Origin: Kocuria massiliensis
Lineage (GTDB): Bacteria > Actinomycetota > Actinomycetes > Actinomycetales > Micrococcaceae
Direction: 5' to 3'
Assembly (NCBI RefSeq): GCF_900169715.1
Contig: NZ_LT835161.1
Coordinates: forward strand, 636,716-700,715
DNA length: 64,000 nucleotides
Below are positions 1 to 10,047 of this stretch, piece after piece; the first letter of the stretch is position 1, and the number at the start of each line of letters is the position of its first letter. The notes under the pieces are model-generated. The model saw nothing but the letters and a program-made list of their open reading frames with translations, was not told the DNA's origin and did no database searches. The position numbers and the translations under genes were made by a program.

Positions 1-447
1 CGCCGAGGAACCGAGGGCGCTTCGGTAATGCATGGCAGCCTCGCCGGAGAGCCAATAATGTGCGTGGAGAACGTCCGGGCGGAGACCATGGTCGACGGCG
101 TACCGCGAGCAGGCTTGGCCGAAAACCTCGGTCCAAGCCGAAAGCTCTTCCTTGGAGGCCCCTCGAATCTCCGGCAGATACAAGGTGTGAACCGAATACC
201 CCGGGATAACGGTCGTCCGGCCCGAGGCGCTTCGTTCGGGATCACCGTGGCTATGGGGTACTTGTGCGACGTCGGTAGCGAGCGTAAATGCTTCGACCGA
301 GTAGCCTTCCCGCACCAGAGCTTGCGATAGGTGGGCAACATAGACGTTGAGGCCGCCCGCGTCGCCGTCACCGGGCTGGGCTAGGGGAGAAGTGTGCATG
401 CTGAAGAGATGCACGGAACGTTGCTCATCATGACCGGGACTCGACAC
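1..447 (-). CDS. mshA: MshA, D-inositol-3-phosphate glycosyltransferase (N-terminal part, cut by window edge)
   Basis: Reading the minus strand from a GTG at 447 gives 149 codons with no stop before the window edge. The motif HTSPLAQPGDGDAGGLNVY near residues 18-36 and HAHYWLSGE near residues 129-137 are hallmarks of MshA, the GT4-family enzyme that joins N-acetylglucosamine to inositol-3-phosphate as the first step of mycothiol synthesis in the cytoplasm. An AGGGTGG stretch lies just before the chosen start; another in-frame GTG lies 9 bases upstream. The gene diverges from alr across 92 bases. The C-terminal GT-B half, with the nucleotide-sugar site, is outside the window. Confidence 0.9.
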   Translation of the reverse strand, partial: MSSPGHDEQRSVHLFSMHTSPLAQPGDGDAGGLNVYVAHLSQALVREGYSVEAFTLATDVAQVPHSHGDPERSASGRTTVIPGYSVHTLYLPEIRGASKEELSAWTEVFGQACSRYAVDHGLRPDVLHAHYWLSGEAAMHYRSALGSSA

Positions 448-539
448 ATCAACCACCCTACGTGACGGGCCGAGGACTCGCCGATGATGAGTCGGACTCA
501 CGGTTCGAAAGAGCTCTGCTGCGGTGAGAGAATGAAAAA

Positions 540-1793
540 ATGCTGTCCCCCCACAATTCCGCGATGACACCAGAGCCAGAACGGCAACGCCACGAGTTCC
601 TGCTCGATCAGGCGCTGCCTGAACGCGCGGCTCTGATCGATCTCGACGCGATCGCCAGCAACGTGAAGCGCGTCAAGGAACTGATCGGGGATACCCTGCT
701 GATCGCCGTCGTTAAGGCGGATGCCTATGGACATGGCGCCGAACCCGTTGCGCGCACCGTGATGGACGCCGGAGCAGATGCCCTCGGACTGGCGCACGTG
801 CGCGAGGCCCTCGAACTGAGAGCCGCTGGGGTTGAGGGCCGCATGGTGGCCTGGTTGCATACGCGGGCTACAGATTTCGACGCCGCGTTGGAGGCCGACA
901 TCGAAATCGGCGTCTCCGGTTGGGACATGGAAGCCACCGCAGAAGCTTCGGCACGCACCGGCATTCCCGCCAAGGTTCACCTCAAGATCGATACGGGGCT
1001 GGGACGCAACGGATGCACGATCGCCGACTGGCCGGACATGGTTGAGCGAGCCGTCGCGCTGGAGAAACAGGGACTGCTTCGCGTCGTCGGCATCTTTTCT
1101 CACCTGGCCGTCGCCGACGAGCCCGAGCGTCCAGAAACCCAGGTGCAGCTCGACCGCTTGGAAGAAGCCGAGGCCATCGCTCATGAAGCGGGCCTCCGCC
1201 CTGAGCTGGTGCACATTGCCAATACCCCCGGAACCCTGACGTCCGTCCGATACGCGGACCGCGGCCAAGGCAACCGCATCACCCGAGATGCCGTTCGGGT
1301 GGGTCTCGCGCTCTACGGATTGTCTCCTTTGGAACGGGTTCCCCCGGAAGAATGGGGCTTGCGACCAGCCATGACCGTGCAATCGTTCATCAGTTCAGTC
1401 AAGGAGGTTCCCGCGGGTCAGGGCGTCTCTTACGGACTCCGGTACCACACCGAGCGCCCGACGACTTTGGCACTCGTTCCGGTCGGATATGCGGACGGAA
1501 TACCTCGCGTCGCGACCGGCGGTCCCGTGCGGATTTATCCCACCGGCGATGCCACGGCGAACTACGCAGAGGTCGGACGGGTCGCCATGGACCAGATGGT
1601 CGTGGATCTGGGTCGTCCCGGATTGACCGATCCGTCCCTGGGTTACCTTCACGCCCCGGTCGTGATCTTTGGCTCTGGGGAGAATCCGTCAGTGAATGAA
1701 TGGGCCGAGGCGGCGGGGACCATCAACTACGAAATCGTCACCCGCATGTCGCCTCGACTCGATCGGGTGTACCTCAAGGAGTCAGATTCGTGA
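540..1793 (+). CDS. alr: Alanine racemase
   Basis: PLP-dependent racemase interconverting L- and D-alanine for peptidoglycan, cytoplasmic. The 417-residue product has the PLP lysine in VVKADAYGHG (Lys59), the DTGLGRNG substrate-side motif, and the C-terminal SYGLRY and GYADGIPR motifs of the beta domain that carries the second catalytic base (a tyrosine). A second ATG at 564 would remove 8 residues, so the exact start is uncertain; the N-terminus is about 25 residues longer than typical Alr. It is the first gene of a tightly packed run: its stop overlaps the tsaE start by 4 bases. Confidence 0.95.
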   Translation: MLSPHNSAMTPEPERQRHEFLLDQALPERAALIDLDAIASNVKRVKELIGDTLLIAVVKADAYGHGAEPVARTVMDAGADALGLAHVREALELRAAGVEGRMVAWLHTRATDFDAALEADIEIGVSGWDMEATAEASARTGIPAKVHLKIDTGLGRNGCTIADWPDMVERAVALEKQGLLRVVGIFSHLAVADEPERPETQVQLDRLEEAEAIAHEAGLRPELVHIANTPGTLTSVRYADRGQGNRITRDAVRVGLALYGLSPLERVPPEEWGLRPAMTVQSFISSVKEVPAGQGVSYGLRYHTERPTTLALVPVGYADGIPRVATGGPVRIYPTGDATANYAEVGRVAMDQMVVDLGRPGLTDPSLGYLHAPVVIFGSGENPSVNEWAEAAGTINYEIVTRMSPRLDRVYLKESDS

Positions 1794-2365
1794 GCGTGGA
1801 ATCCACCGATCATCAGGCCTCGGAGGTAGAGATCCTGGTGAGTAGCCAAGAATCTACCGCCCGCATTGCTCATGCGCTCGCAGGGAATTTGCGAAGCGGC
1901 GACCTCGTCATCTTGACGGGCGAGTTAGGCGCGGGGAAGACCACATTTACCCGAGCTCTGGGCGAGGGGCTCGGCGTGCGCGGCAACGTCATTTCCCCGA
2001 CGTTTGTGTTGTCTCGGATTCACCCCAACGATCCCGAGGGCTCTCGGCCAGGTGGACCGGATTTGGTGCACGTGGATGCTTACCGACTCGGCAGTCCGGA
2101 AGAGGTCGATGACCTCGACCTTGAATACTCGATGGATCGTTCCGTGACGGTGATCGAATGGGGCGCCGGTCTCGTCGAGCATCTTTCTGAATCTCGAATT
2201 GAGATCGTGCTCGAACGGTCGCTGGGGGACGACGCGCCCGTCATTCAGGGCGACGAGGAAGACACCGAGCCTCGCCGCATGACGATTCAATTCGTGGGAC
2301 CTCGATGGCGCGTCGACGAGGTGACCAACCTTCGGCGCAAATTATGCAACGCGAGCGAAGGCTGA
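1790..2365 (+). CDS. tsaE: TsaE, tRNA t6A-modification ATPase
   Basis: P-loop ATPase of the TsaBDE complex that makes N6-threonylcarbamoyladenosine at position 37 of ANN-decoding tRNAs. The Walker A motif GELGAGKT is at residues 44-51, followed by SPTFVLSRI and the conserved VHVDAYRL and VIEWG blocks. I chose the GTG at 1790, which overlaps the alr stop (GTGA) and has AAGGAGT 9 bases upstream; the open frame extends further upstream but only inside alr. The 191-residue product has an acidic/basic C-terminal extension of about 40 residues beyond the usual bacterial TsaE. Confidence 0.93.
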   Translation: MSVESTDHQASEVEILVSSQESTARIAHALAGNLRSGDLVILTGELGAGKTTFTRALGEGLGVRGNVISPTFVLSRIHPNDPEGSRPGGPDLVHVDAYRLGSPEEVDDLDLEYSMDRSVTVIEWGAGLVEHLSESRIEIVLERSLGDDAPVIQGDEEDTEPRRMTIQFVGPRWRVDEVTNLRRKLCNASEG

Positions 2366-2376
2366 GCTCGGAGCAG

Positions 2377-2382
2377 TAGACT
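2377..2382 (+). promoter_or_regulatory. Putative -10 hexamer of a leaderless tsaB transcript
   Basis: TAGACT lies exactly 7 bases before the GTG start of tsaB, the spacing expected if transcription starts at the start codon. No Shine-Dalgarno sequence precedes this GTG. No clear -35 was found. Confidence 0.5.
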
Positions 2383-2389
2383 GTGGGCC

Positions 2390-3121
2390 GTGTTCATTCT
2401 CGGTTGCGATTCATCGTCCATAGCCAGCGGCGCCCTTCTCCACGTCGACGACGACGCCGCGCTGGGTGAGCCCTTCACCGGTGAGGTTGAGGTGGCCGGG
2501 CGTTTTCAGACGGAGGATACTCGTTCACACGCCGAAGCCATGGCGCCCGGTATCCAGGCCATTCTGGACGAGGCAGGTATCTCCGGCCCCGACCTCGGGA
2601 TGATCCTGGCCGGCGTCGGCCCTGGACCATTCACAGGACTCCGCGCCGGAATCGCGACGGCACGCACCATGGCGTGGGCTTGGTCCGTGCCCCTTCGAGG
2701 CGTGATGAGCCTGGACGCCATCGCGGAAGGCGTGTGGCGCGATGCCGCCCGCTCGGGGCTCGAGGTGTTCCAAGTTGCCACGGACGCCCGCCGTCGAGAA
2801 GTGTATTCCGCGACGTACCGTCTCCGGACTAACGCCCCGCAGGCACCCCAGAGTTCTGGATATGACCGGATGTCCGGACCCGCCGTTGGGCCAGCCACGG
2901 ACCTCGAACCGGGGCTGGTTACGGCCGGTCGCGGGGCAGCCCTTTATTCGGACGCACTGACGCCGTTGCCGGGGCATCTCGACGATGAGCCGTGGGCGGA
3001 GTGGTTGGTTCGAGCGGCTCTACGGCAAGGCTTGGCGACGGCGTCGGAGTCCACGAGCCCGTTGTACCTTCGGGAATCTGACGCACGAGTGCCCACCGGA
3101 AGGAAGCGTGCTACGCGGTGA
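2390..3121 (+). CDS. tsaB: TsaB, t6A biosynthesis scaffold protein
   Basis: Inactive paralogue of TsaD that bridges TsaD and TsaE in the t6A complex. The N-terminus FILGCDSSS and the GVGPGPFTGLRAGIATA block (around residues 73-89) are diagnostic of TsaB (ASKHA fold). The 243-residue length is normal. GTG start; its stop overlaps the GTG of rimI by 4 bases, so the two are translationally coupled. A TAGACT box 7 bases upstream suggests an internal leaderless promoter in addition to read-through from alr-tsaE. Confidence 0.93.
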   Translation: MFILGCDSSSIASGALLHVDDDAALGEPFTGEVEVAGRFQTEDTRSHAEAMAPGIQAILDEAGISGPDLGMILAGVGPGPFTGLRAGIATARTMAWAWSVPLRGVMSLDAIAEGVWRDAARSGLEVFQVATDARRREVYSATYRLRTNAPQAPQSSGYDRMSGPAVGPATDLEPGLVTAGRGAALYSDALTPLPGHLDDEPWAEWLVRAALRQGLATASESTSPLYLRESDARVPTGRKRATR

Positions 3122-3693
3122 ATCAGCCGAGTATTGGTCCCCGTCCTGAGACGGAGCGGCAGCCTCCCGATCATCAGGAGCCCATCGATTCCCGTGGCTT
3201 GCCCGGTGGCTACCTGGCCCGTCCCATGACACTCTCCGACGTGGAAGCCGTGCACACGCTGGAATCGCGATTGTTCCCCGACGACGCGTGGCCCGTCGAC
3301 ATGTTTCTTGCGGAGCTCTGCCACCCTGTTCGTCGATACACGGTCGTTGAGTTCGGCGGGTGCGTCGTCGCGTACGCCGGCATGATGGCCGTGGCAGAGA
3401 CGGGAGACGTGCAGACCATCGCCGTGGCGCCTGAGCATGAAGGCTTAGGAATCGGCCGCTGGCTCATGACTCGGATGCACCACCAGGCGGTTCGCGCGGG
3501 TGCACAGGTCATGATGCTCGAAGTCCGCGCCGATAACCACCGAGCTCAAAGGCTCTACGAATCCATGGGATACAGCTCAATTCATCGTCGTCGCGGGTAC
3601 TACGCGGGCGGATGCGACGCCATCATCATGCAACTCGACCTACACGGTCCGTCCGCGACCACGACGAAGGAGGCACCCGATGCCAACCGCTGA
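3118..3693 (+). CDS. rimI: RimI-type ribosomal-protein/N-terminal acetyltransferase
   Basis: GNAT acetyltransferase. The acetyl-CoA loop [15 protein letters not shown] (about residues 103-117) and the later [17 protein letters not shown] block match RimI, which acetylates the N-terminus of ribosomal protein S18 in E. coli. The protein has an N-terminal extension of about 36 polar residues that is not part of the GNAT fold. The position between tsaB and tsaD is the usual actinobacterial arrangement. The start overlaps the tsaB stop and the end overlaps tsaD by 14 bases. The target protein in this organism is inferred from the family only. Confidence 0.88.
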   Translation: MNQPSIGPRPETERQPPDHQEPIDSRGLPGGYLARPMTLSDVEAVHTLESRLFPDDAWPVDMFLAELCHPVRRYTVVEFGGCVVAYAGMMAVAETGDVQTIAVAPEHEGLGIGRWLMTRMHHQAVRAGAQVMMLEVRADNHRAQRLYESMGYSSIHRRRGYYAGGCDAIIMQLDLHGPSATTTKEAPDANR

Positions 3694-4795
3694 TTCTGCA
3701 GTCCAGAAGCCGATCGTTCTGGGTATCGAATCTTCGTGCGACGAGACCGGCATTGGCATCGTCGCGGGGGACACCCTCCTGACGAACACCGTGTCCTCGT
3801 CGATGGAGGACCATGTCCGATTCGGAGGCGTGATCCCCGAGATCGCCTCACGGGCCCACCTCGAAGCCATGGTACCGGCGCTCGACGCGGCGCTGGCAGA
3901 GGCCGGCCTCGAGCTGAACGACATGGACGCCATTGCGGTGACGAGTGGTCCAGGCCTGGCGGGCGCCTTGATGGTTGGGGTCAGTGCCGCCAAAGCGCTC
4001 GCCGTCGCCACGGGTAAACCCCTGTATGCAATCAATCATCTCGTGGCTCACGTGGGGGTCGGCCTCTTGGACGGCGTGGATGTTGCCCAAGGAGCCGGGG
4101 GCGACTTTCCGACCGGACTCGGTGCGCTATTAGTCTCCGGCGGTCATACCGAAATTCTCAAGGTCAATAACATCTCGTCTAACGTGCAGCTGCTCGGCGC
4201 AACCTTGGACGACGCCGCAGGGGAAGCCTACGACAAGGTCGCCCGCATCTTGGGCTTGAGTTACCCGGGAGGGCCCGCGATTGACCGTGCCGCGGCGGAG
4301 GGCAACCCTGCCACATACCGCCTGCCGCGAGGCCTGACGGCTCGCAAATATATGGGAACGCCGGAGGAACCGGGGCCGCATCGCTACGATTTCTCCTTTT
4401 CCGGACTGAAGACGGCGGTCGCGCGCGTGGTCGAGGGGATCGAGGCAGAGGGGCTCGACGTCCCCGTGGCCGATGTCGCAGCATCCTTCCAAGAGGCGGT
4501 GGCCGAGGTCATCACGGACAAAGCCATGTTGGCGTGCACCGAGAATGGGATCGACACGCTCTTGCTCGGTGGAGGCGTGGCGGCCAATTCCCGTCTGCGG
4601 GCGCTGGCAGAGCAGCGATGCGCCGACCATGGAATTCGGCTCGTCGTCCCGAAGTTGTCCTTGTGCACCGATAACGGAGCGATGGTCGCGGCATTGGGCG
4701 CTCGATTGGTCATGGGCGGGGTGGAGCCGACGGGACTCGATTTCGCCGTGGATCCATCGCTTCCCGTGACCACCGTGTCCGTGGCCTCAGCCTAA
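3680..4795 (+). CDS. tsaD: TsaD, tRNA N6-threonylcarbamoyl transferase
   Basis: Catalytic subunit of the t6A complex, transferring threonylcarbamoyl from its AMP adduct to A37 of tRNA. The metal-binding HxxxH is His120/His124 in [16 protein letters not shown] at residues 15-24, LVSGGHTEI and [11 protein letters not shown] are further family signatures. At 371 residues it is slightly longer than E. coli TsaD. The ATG has AAGGAGG just upstream, inside the end of rimI. Last gene of the alr-tsaE-tsaB-rimI-tsaD operon; it converges with the GCS2 gene. Confidence 0.96.
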   Translation: MPTADSAVQKPIVLGIESSCDETGIGIVAGDTLLTNTVSSSMEDHVRFGGVIPEIASRAHLEAMVPALDAALAEAGLELNDMDAIAVTSGPGLAGALMVGVSAAKALAVATGKPLYAINHLVAHVGVGLLDGVDVAQGAGGDFPTGLGALLVSGGHTEILKVNNISSNVQLLGATLDDAAGEAYDKVARILGLSYPGGPAIDRAAAEGNPATYRLPRGLTARKYMGTPEEPGPHRYDFSFSGLKTAVARVVEGIEAEGLDVPVADVAASFQEAVAEVITDKAMLACTENGIDTLLLGGGVAANSRLRALAEQRCADHGIRLVVPKLSLCTDNGAMVAALGARLVMGGVEPTGLDFAVDPSLPVTTVSVASA

Positions 4796-4837
4796 ATTCC
4801 GCCCGTTCCGTGGAGGGGAAAGCCTCCTGGGTTCGTT

Positions 4838-5986
4838 CTAGAGGCGGCCGGTTCGGGTCGCGCTAATGGTCGATGTGACGACGTCGCGCAGGCTCCCGCC
4901 CGATTCCTCAAAAACGCGACGTTGCCGAACATATCCGGGTCCCTGCGCCAAGATCGTGGTGATGTATGCGAGTTCCGACGCGCATCCGAGGTCCTTGGCG
5001 ATGGGCGCAAGTCGTTCGACGAGTTCTTCGAGCTCGACCCGGACGGGTCGGACGGACCCGCTGGCCGCAGTAATGACATCGGCATCCAGCCCGTATCGAG
5101 CGGCGCGCCACTTATTTTCTTGGGCAAACCAATGGGGGAGCGACTCAACGGTCTGGCCGTCGTCTATGGCACGAGAGGCCTCTTCGACGATGCACTGGGT
5201 CAGCGCGGCTACGGCCCCAATTTCGTCGATGGTGGCCAAACCATCGCACACGCGCATTTCGACGGTCCCGAATCGAGCCACCGGTCGAATATCCCAGCGA
5301 TTTTCGGATTCCTCCGCGATCGTGTCAGCGGCAATTAATCCGTCGATATAGTCTGAGTATTCCGACCACGACGCGAATTGATACGGAATGCCGCTGGCCG
5401 GAAGCTGTTGGAAAATCATCGCTCGTTGAGACGCATATCCGGTGTCCACGCCTTCCCAATAGGGTGAGCTCGCCGTGAGCGCGAGAAGATGCGGGTAGTA
5501 CCGAACGAGGCGCCGGACCACGGGAAGTGCCTTATCCCGTGAATCGAGACCGACGTGAACATGCACGCCATAAATGAGCATCTGGCGGCCCCAGTATTGC
5601 GTCCGATCCAGAACCTTTTGATAGCGGTCCTTGGAATTGACGGGCTGGTCGCTCCATCGAGTAAACGGATGTGTGCCCGCCGAATAGAGATCGATGCCTA
5701 GGGGGTCCGCACATTCCTGAAGTGCGCCCGCGAGCCGTTCAAGTTGCTGCGTGGCTTCGGCCACCGTGGTGCAGACGCCGGTTACGGCCTCAACAGTATT
5801 CGCCAGAAATTCCCCGGTCACCTGAGGAGCGAGGCTTTCGGGCTCGACAAACTCGCCATGTTGAGCCTTGACGGCCGCCAACAATTCGTCGGCCGCGGAA
5901 ACGAGATCACCCGATTCTCGATCGGCGAGGGCAATCTCCCATTCGATGCCGAGGCTCGACTGCTGAGATGTGGAAAAGGGGATCAT
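4838..5986 (-). CDS. Glutamate-cysteine ligase family 2 / YbdK-type carboxylate-amine ligase
   Basis: The 382-residue product belongs to the GCS2 family (weak gamma-glutamylcysteine ligases of the YbdK type). Support comes from the N-terminal GIEWEIALAD block, VHVHVG around the middle (metal/glutamate site region) and the RPVARFGTVEMRVCDG segment. The ATG at 5986 is preferred because AAGGA sits 5 bases upstream; a TTG 24 bases earlier is also in frame. Actinobacteria with mycothiol usually lack glutathione, so the true amine substrate is open. Stands alone, convergent with tsaD. Confidence 0.85.
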   Translation of the reverse strand: MIPFSTSQQSSLGIEWEIALADRESGDLVSAADELLAAVKAQHGEFVEPESLAPQVTGEFLANTVEAVTGVCTTVAEATQQLERLAGALQECADPLGIDLYSAGTHPFTRWSDQPVNSKDRYQKVLDRTQYWGRQMLIYGVHVHVGLDSRDKALPVVRRLVRYYPHLLALTASSPYWEGVDTGYASQRAMIFQQLPASGIPYQFASWSEYSDYIDGLIAADTIAEESENRWDIRPVARFGTVEMRVCDGLATIDEIGAVAALTQCIVEEASRAIDDGQTVESLPHWFAQENKWRAARYGLDADVITAASGSVRPVRVELEELVERLAPIAKDLGCASELAYITTILAQGPGYVRQRRVFEESGGSLRDVVTSTISATRTGRL

Positions 5987-6108
5987 GAACGTCCTTGCGG
6001 CTAGAGTCAATTCATCTTAGCGGGGGAAGTGTGAGGGCACGAGGCCTTCTCGAGGGCGCGACACGCGAGATATTTTTCGACCGTCGGAACGACAATTCTC
6101 CGGATGGG

Positions 6109-7356
6109 CTACTCGATGCGACGCACAGAAAATGCTGCGCGTCGCTCTCCGTCGGGCGAATCCCACCGGGTCAGAATCAGGGTCGCCGATTTGCCCCTGG
6201 CGGACTTTTTGATGCCAGCTAGCAGCTGAGATCGAAGAGATTCGGGCACGATGTCGACGCCGCGCTTTTTGATGGTCAAACGGGTGATGCCGCTTTCGCG
6301 GACCCATTTCTTGAGTTGTTTGACCTTCATGGGCAGAACCTCCTCGATTTCCCACCCGGTGGCCCCGGGTACGTCCACGCGGTGATTCGATGTCACATAC
6401 GCGATTCGAGGGTCGAGGAGGTGTCCTCGGGTCGCCGCCACGAGTCGATTCACAAGTCCCGCGCGGATCGCGGCACCGTCCGGCTCGTAGAGGTACTGCG
6501 CCGTGGGCCCGATGGGCTGCGTGTCGGCGTCGTCAAAATCTTCGTCAGATTCCAGTGAGGCGAGCACCGTGGGGGAGAGCGGGTCTGAGCTCAGGATCGT
6601 CGCGGCCTTTCGGACTCCCGGACGGGCGAGAGCGTTGAACCACAAAACGAGTTCGACGACGTCGCCCCCGCAACTGACCCATTCCGCTTCGGCGTTATCG
6701 GGGATAGCGGCGTGGTCCATTCCCGGGCCCATCTTGACGCCCATCGGCATGCCTCGCTCCGCCCATGCGGTGATGGCAGAAAACGGCGGCGAGAATGCCT
6801 CGGGATCGAAGAGGCGCGAGGTCGTCCCTCCCGAGGTCTCTCGACGGGCCGGGTCCAGCCAGAGCCCCTGGACGGGCCGCCCGTCGGACGTCTTTAGGCG
6901 TGAGGGGTCGAGGGACATGACGTCCGCCTCGCGAACCTCGGAGAGGGGGAAAGCCGAGAGATTGTGACGGGCGGCGGTCGCGGTGTGTGGGTCGATGTCG
7001 ACGGATACCACCGCCACCCCCGCGCGAAGCAATGCGGCCGAATCCGCGCCCAAGCCGCACCCGAGGTCCGCCACGGTGTCGATCCCGGCATTGGCGAAAC
7101 GGAGAGCGTGGCGGTCGGCTACGCCTCGACGCGTGGCTTGTTCGAGTCCGGTGCGCGTAAAGAGGGAGGTAGAGGCTTCGGGGCCCCACTTGGCGGTGGC
7201 GTCTCGGCGCAATTTGGCTTGGGTCAGCACGGCAGAGACGCGGTCGGGTTCCAATCCTTGATCTCTCAGCGAGGCGGAGAGCTGGAGAACTTCTGAGTCT
7301 CGGTACTCGAGTGTCTCGAGCATTGCGAGTTCGGCGGAGGAGAAGAGTTCGGGCAC
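6109..7356 (-). CDS. Class I SAM-dependent methyltransferase with THUMP-like C-terminal domain
   Basis: The 415-residue protein has the SAM-binding motif I VADLGCGLGADS around residue 95 and the motif II acidic end SVDID shortly after. The C-terminal third (VTSNHRVDVPGATGWEIEE and TIKKRGVDI) matches the actinobacterial THUMP-like domain found on putative RNA methyltransferases. No target is known to me. The GTG start has no ribosome binding site but a TACAGT box 6 bases upstream, consistent with a leaderless message. It lies divergent from groES. Confidence 0.8.
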   Translation of the reverse strand: MPELFSSAELAMLETLEYRDSEVLQLSASLRDQGLEPDRVSAVLTQAKLRRDATAKWGPEASTSLFTRTGLEQATRRGVADRHALRFANAGIDTVADLGCGLGADSAALLRAGVAVVSVDIDPHTATAARHNLSAFPLSEVREADVMSLDPSRLKTSDGRPVQGLWLDPARRETSGGTTSRLFDPEAFSPPFSAITAWAERGMPMGVKMGPGMDHAAIPDNAEAEWVSCGGDVVELVLWFNALARPGVRKAATILSSDPLSPTVLASLESDEDFDDADTQPIGPTAQYLYEPDGAAIRAGLVNRLVAATRGHLLDPRIAYVTSNHRVDVPGATGWEIEEVLPMKVKQLKKWVRESGITRLTIKKRGVDIVPESLRSQLLAGIKKSARGKSATLILTRWDSPDGERRAAFSVRRIE

Positions 7357-7362
7357 GCGCCC

Positions 7363-7368
7363 ACTGTA
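7363..7368 (-). promoter_or_regulatory. Putative -10 hexamer of leaderless methyltransferase transcript
   Basis: On the minus strand TACAGT is followed by 6 bases and then the GTG start at 7356, with no Shine-Dalgarno. No clear -35 found. Confidence 0.45.
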
Positions 7369-7417
7369 ACCAGACGAGGCGGGATCAAACGGGTTACCAC
7401 CACGCTATCCGCGAAAC

Positions 7418-7444
7418 TTAGCACTCGCCTTGACCCTGTGCTAA
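7418..7444 (+). promoter_or_regulatory. CIRCE element 1 (HrcA operator)
   Basis: TTAGCACTC, 9-base spacer, CTGTGCTAA: 16 of 18 arm positions match the CIRCE consensus. CIRCE is the binding site of the heat-shock repressor HrcA. It overlaps the -35 of the groES promoter. Confidence 0.92.
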
Positions 7445-7459
7445 GGCCGGGAATAGAGT
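7430..7459 (+). promoter_or_regulatory. groES-groEL sigma-A promoter
   Basis: TTGACC at 7430-7435 and TAGAGT at 7454-7459 with an 18-base spacer. The -35 is inside CIRCE 1 and CIRCE 2 starts 5 bases after the -10, so HrcA bound at either site would block RNA polymerase. Confidence 0.75.
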
Positions 7460-7464
7460 CGTGT

Positions 7465-7491
7465 CTAGCACTCTGGGACTTAGGGTGCTAA
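7465..7491 (+). promoter_or_regulatory. CIRCE element 2 (HrcA operator)
   Basis: CTAGCACTC, 9-base spacer, GGGTGCTAA: 16 of 18 arm positions match CIRCE. Located downstream of the -10, about 95 bases before the groES start. Confidence 0.9.
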
Positions 7492-7585
7492 CTGGGCCTG
7501 GCGCTCAATCGGCACCGCGACGACGGTTGGCACGCCCCACACGGCTCACGCCATTGTATTGATCCATCCAAGGAAGAAGGTCACT

Positions 7586-7882
7586 ATGTCCGTCTCCATC
7601 AAGCCCCTCGAAGACCGCATTGTCGTTCAGCCCGTCGAGGCAGAGCAGACCACCGCATCCGGCCTCGTGATTCCGGATACCGCCAAGGAAAAGCCCCAGG
7701 AGGGCAAGGTCGTGGCCGTGGGCCCCGGCCGCGTTGATGACAAGGGCAACCGCGTTCCCGTCGACGTCCAGGAAGGCGACGTCGTCATCTACTCGAAGTA
7801 CGGCGGAACCGAGGTTAAGTACTCGGGTCAGGAATTCCTCGTGCTGTCCGCGCGCGACGTGTTGGCCATCGTCGAGAAGTAA
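7586..7882 (+). CDS. groES: Co-chaperonin GroES
   Basis: Heptameric 10-kDa lid of the GroEL folding chamber. 98 residues, with the N-terminal [10 protein letters not shown] and mobile-loop region [10 protein letters not shown], and the [16 protein letters not shown] block. The ATG at 7586 is chosen over an in-frame TTG at 7559 because AAGGAAGAAGG lies directly upstream and it gives the family length. Transcribed from a CIRCE-controlled promoter and followed after 51 bases by groEL. Confidence 0.97.
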   Translation: MSVSIKPLEDRIVVQPVEAEQTTASGLVIPDTAKEKPQEGKVVAVGPGRVDDKGNRVPVDVQEGDVVIYSKYGGTEVKYSGQEFLVLSARDVLAIVEK

Positions 7883-7930
7883 ATTTCGACGCGTTCGCAT
7901 CGTCCAGTAGATCCGTAAGGAGTCATGTAA

Positions 7931-9520
<1,590 letters not shown>

Positions 9521-9541
9521 CCGTCGACTTTTCGGCATCGG

Positions 9542-9580
9542 AACGTCCCCGTCACCGCGAGGTGGCGGGGACGTTTTCTT
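9542..9580 (+). terminator. Rho-independent terminator of groES-groEL
   Basis: 15-base stem (one G-T pair) around a GCGA loop at 9542-9575, followed by TTTTCTT. Strong intrinsic terminator. Confidence 0.9.
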
Positions 9581-10047
9581 GCGATGCAACGAGTCGTGCG
9601 GGGGCTGTGGGTCCTCAGTTGAGCGGTTGTATCGATTACTCTGGAGGAACGTCCAGGACTAGGTGACGGGAACACGTCCGACGGGTTCGGCAATCCCAAA
9701 ATATATTGCTTATGAAAGTTATTATGGTCACCTCCTGGTCGTGTGGAACGTGCGCCCTATCGACCGGCGTGGCCCGACATGGCACCGTTATGGGACGGTT
9801 TGACTGGTGTCCGCGATGAATCGTGGGGTGGTTAGGGAGTAGGCGATCCGCACGTTGGGCTCGCCCAAAAGTTCAGAAATTCACCGCAAGGCGAATAACA
9901 TATAGCGGAGTTCTTGGCCCGGGCGGAATGCCTACGGCCGTTTCACCGAAGGTGACGCATCAACTCATCCGTGAGGTCGGTGCGTTGACCTTACCAACGT
10001 TGCAAGCTCCTCGAGGCGTATTGCCCGGGGAACAAACAGGAAGTTGC
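9581..10047 (+). other. Gene-free stretch upstream of the acyltransferase
   Basis: About 470 bases with no convincing gene. The open frame of the acyltransferase continues back to 9823 but without acyltransferase-like residues. A lower-GC patch at about 9697-9730 could hold a promoter. No tRNA, riboswitch or repeat recognised. Confidence 0.5.

Noticed and set aside
9823..10047. N-terminal 75-codon extension of the acyltransferase
   Set aside because: Open by chance; a good ribosome site and homology support the ATG at 10048.
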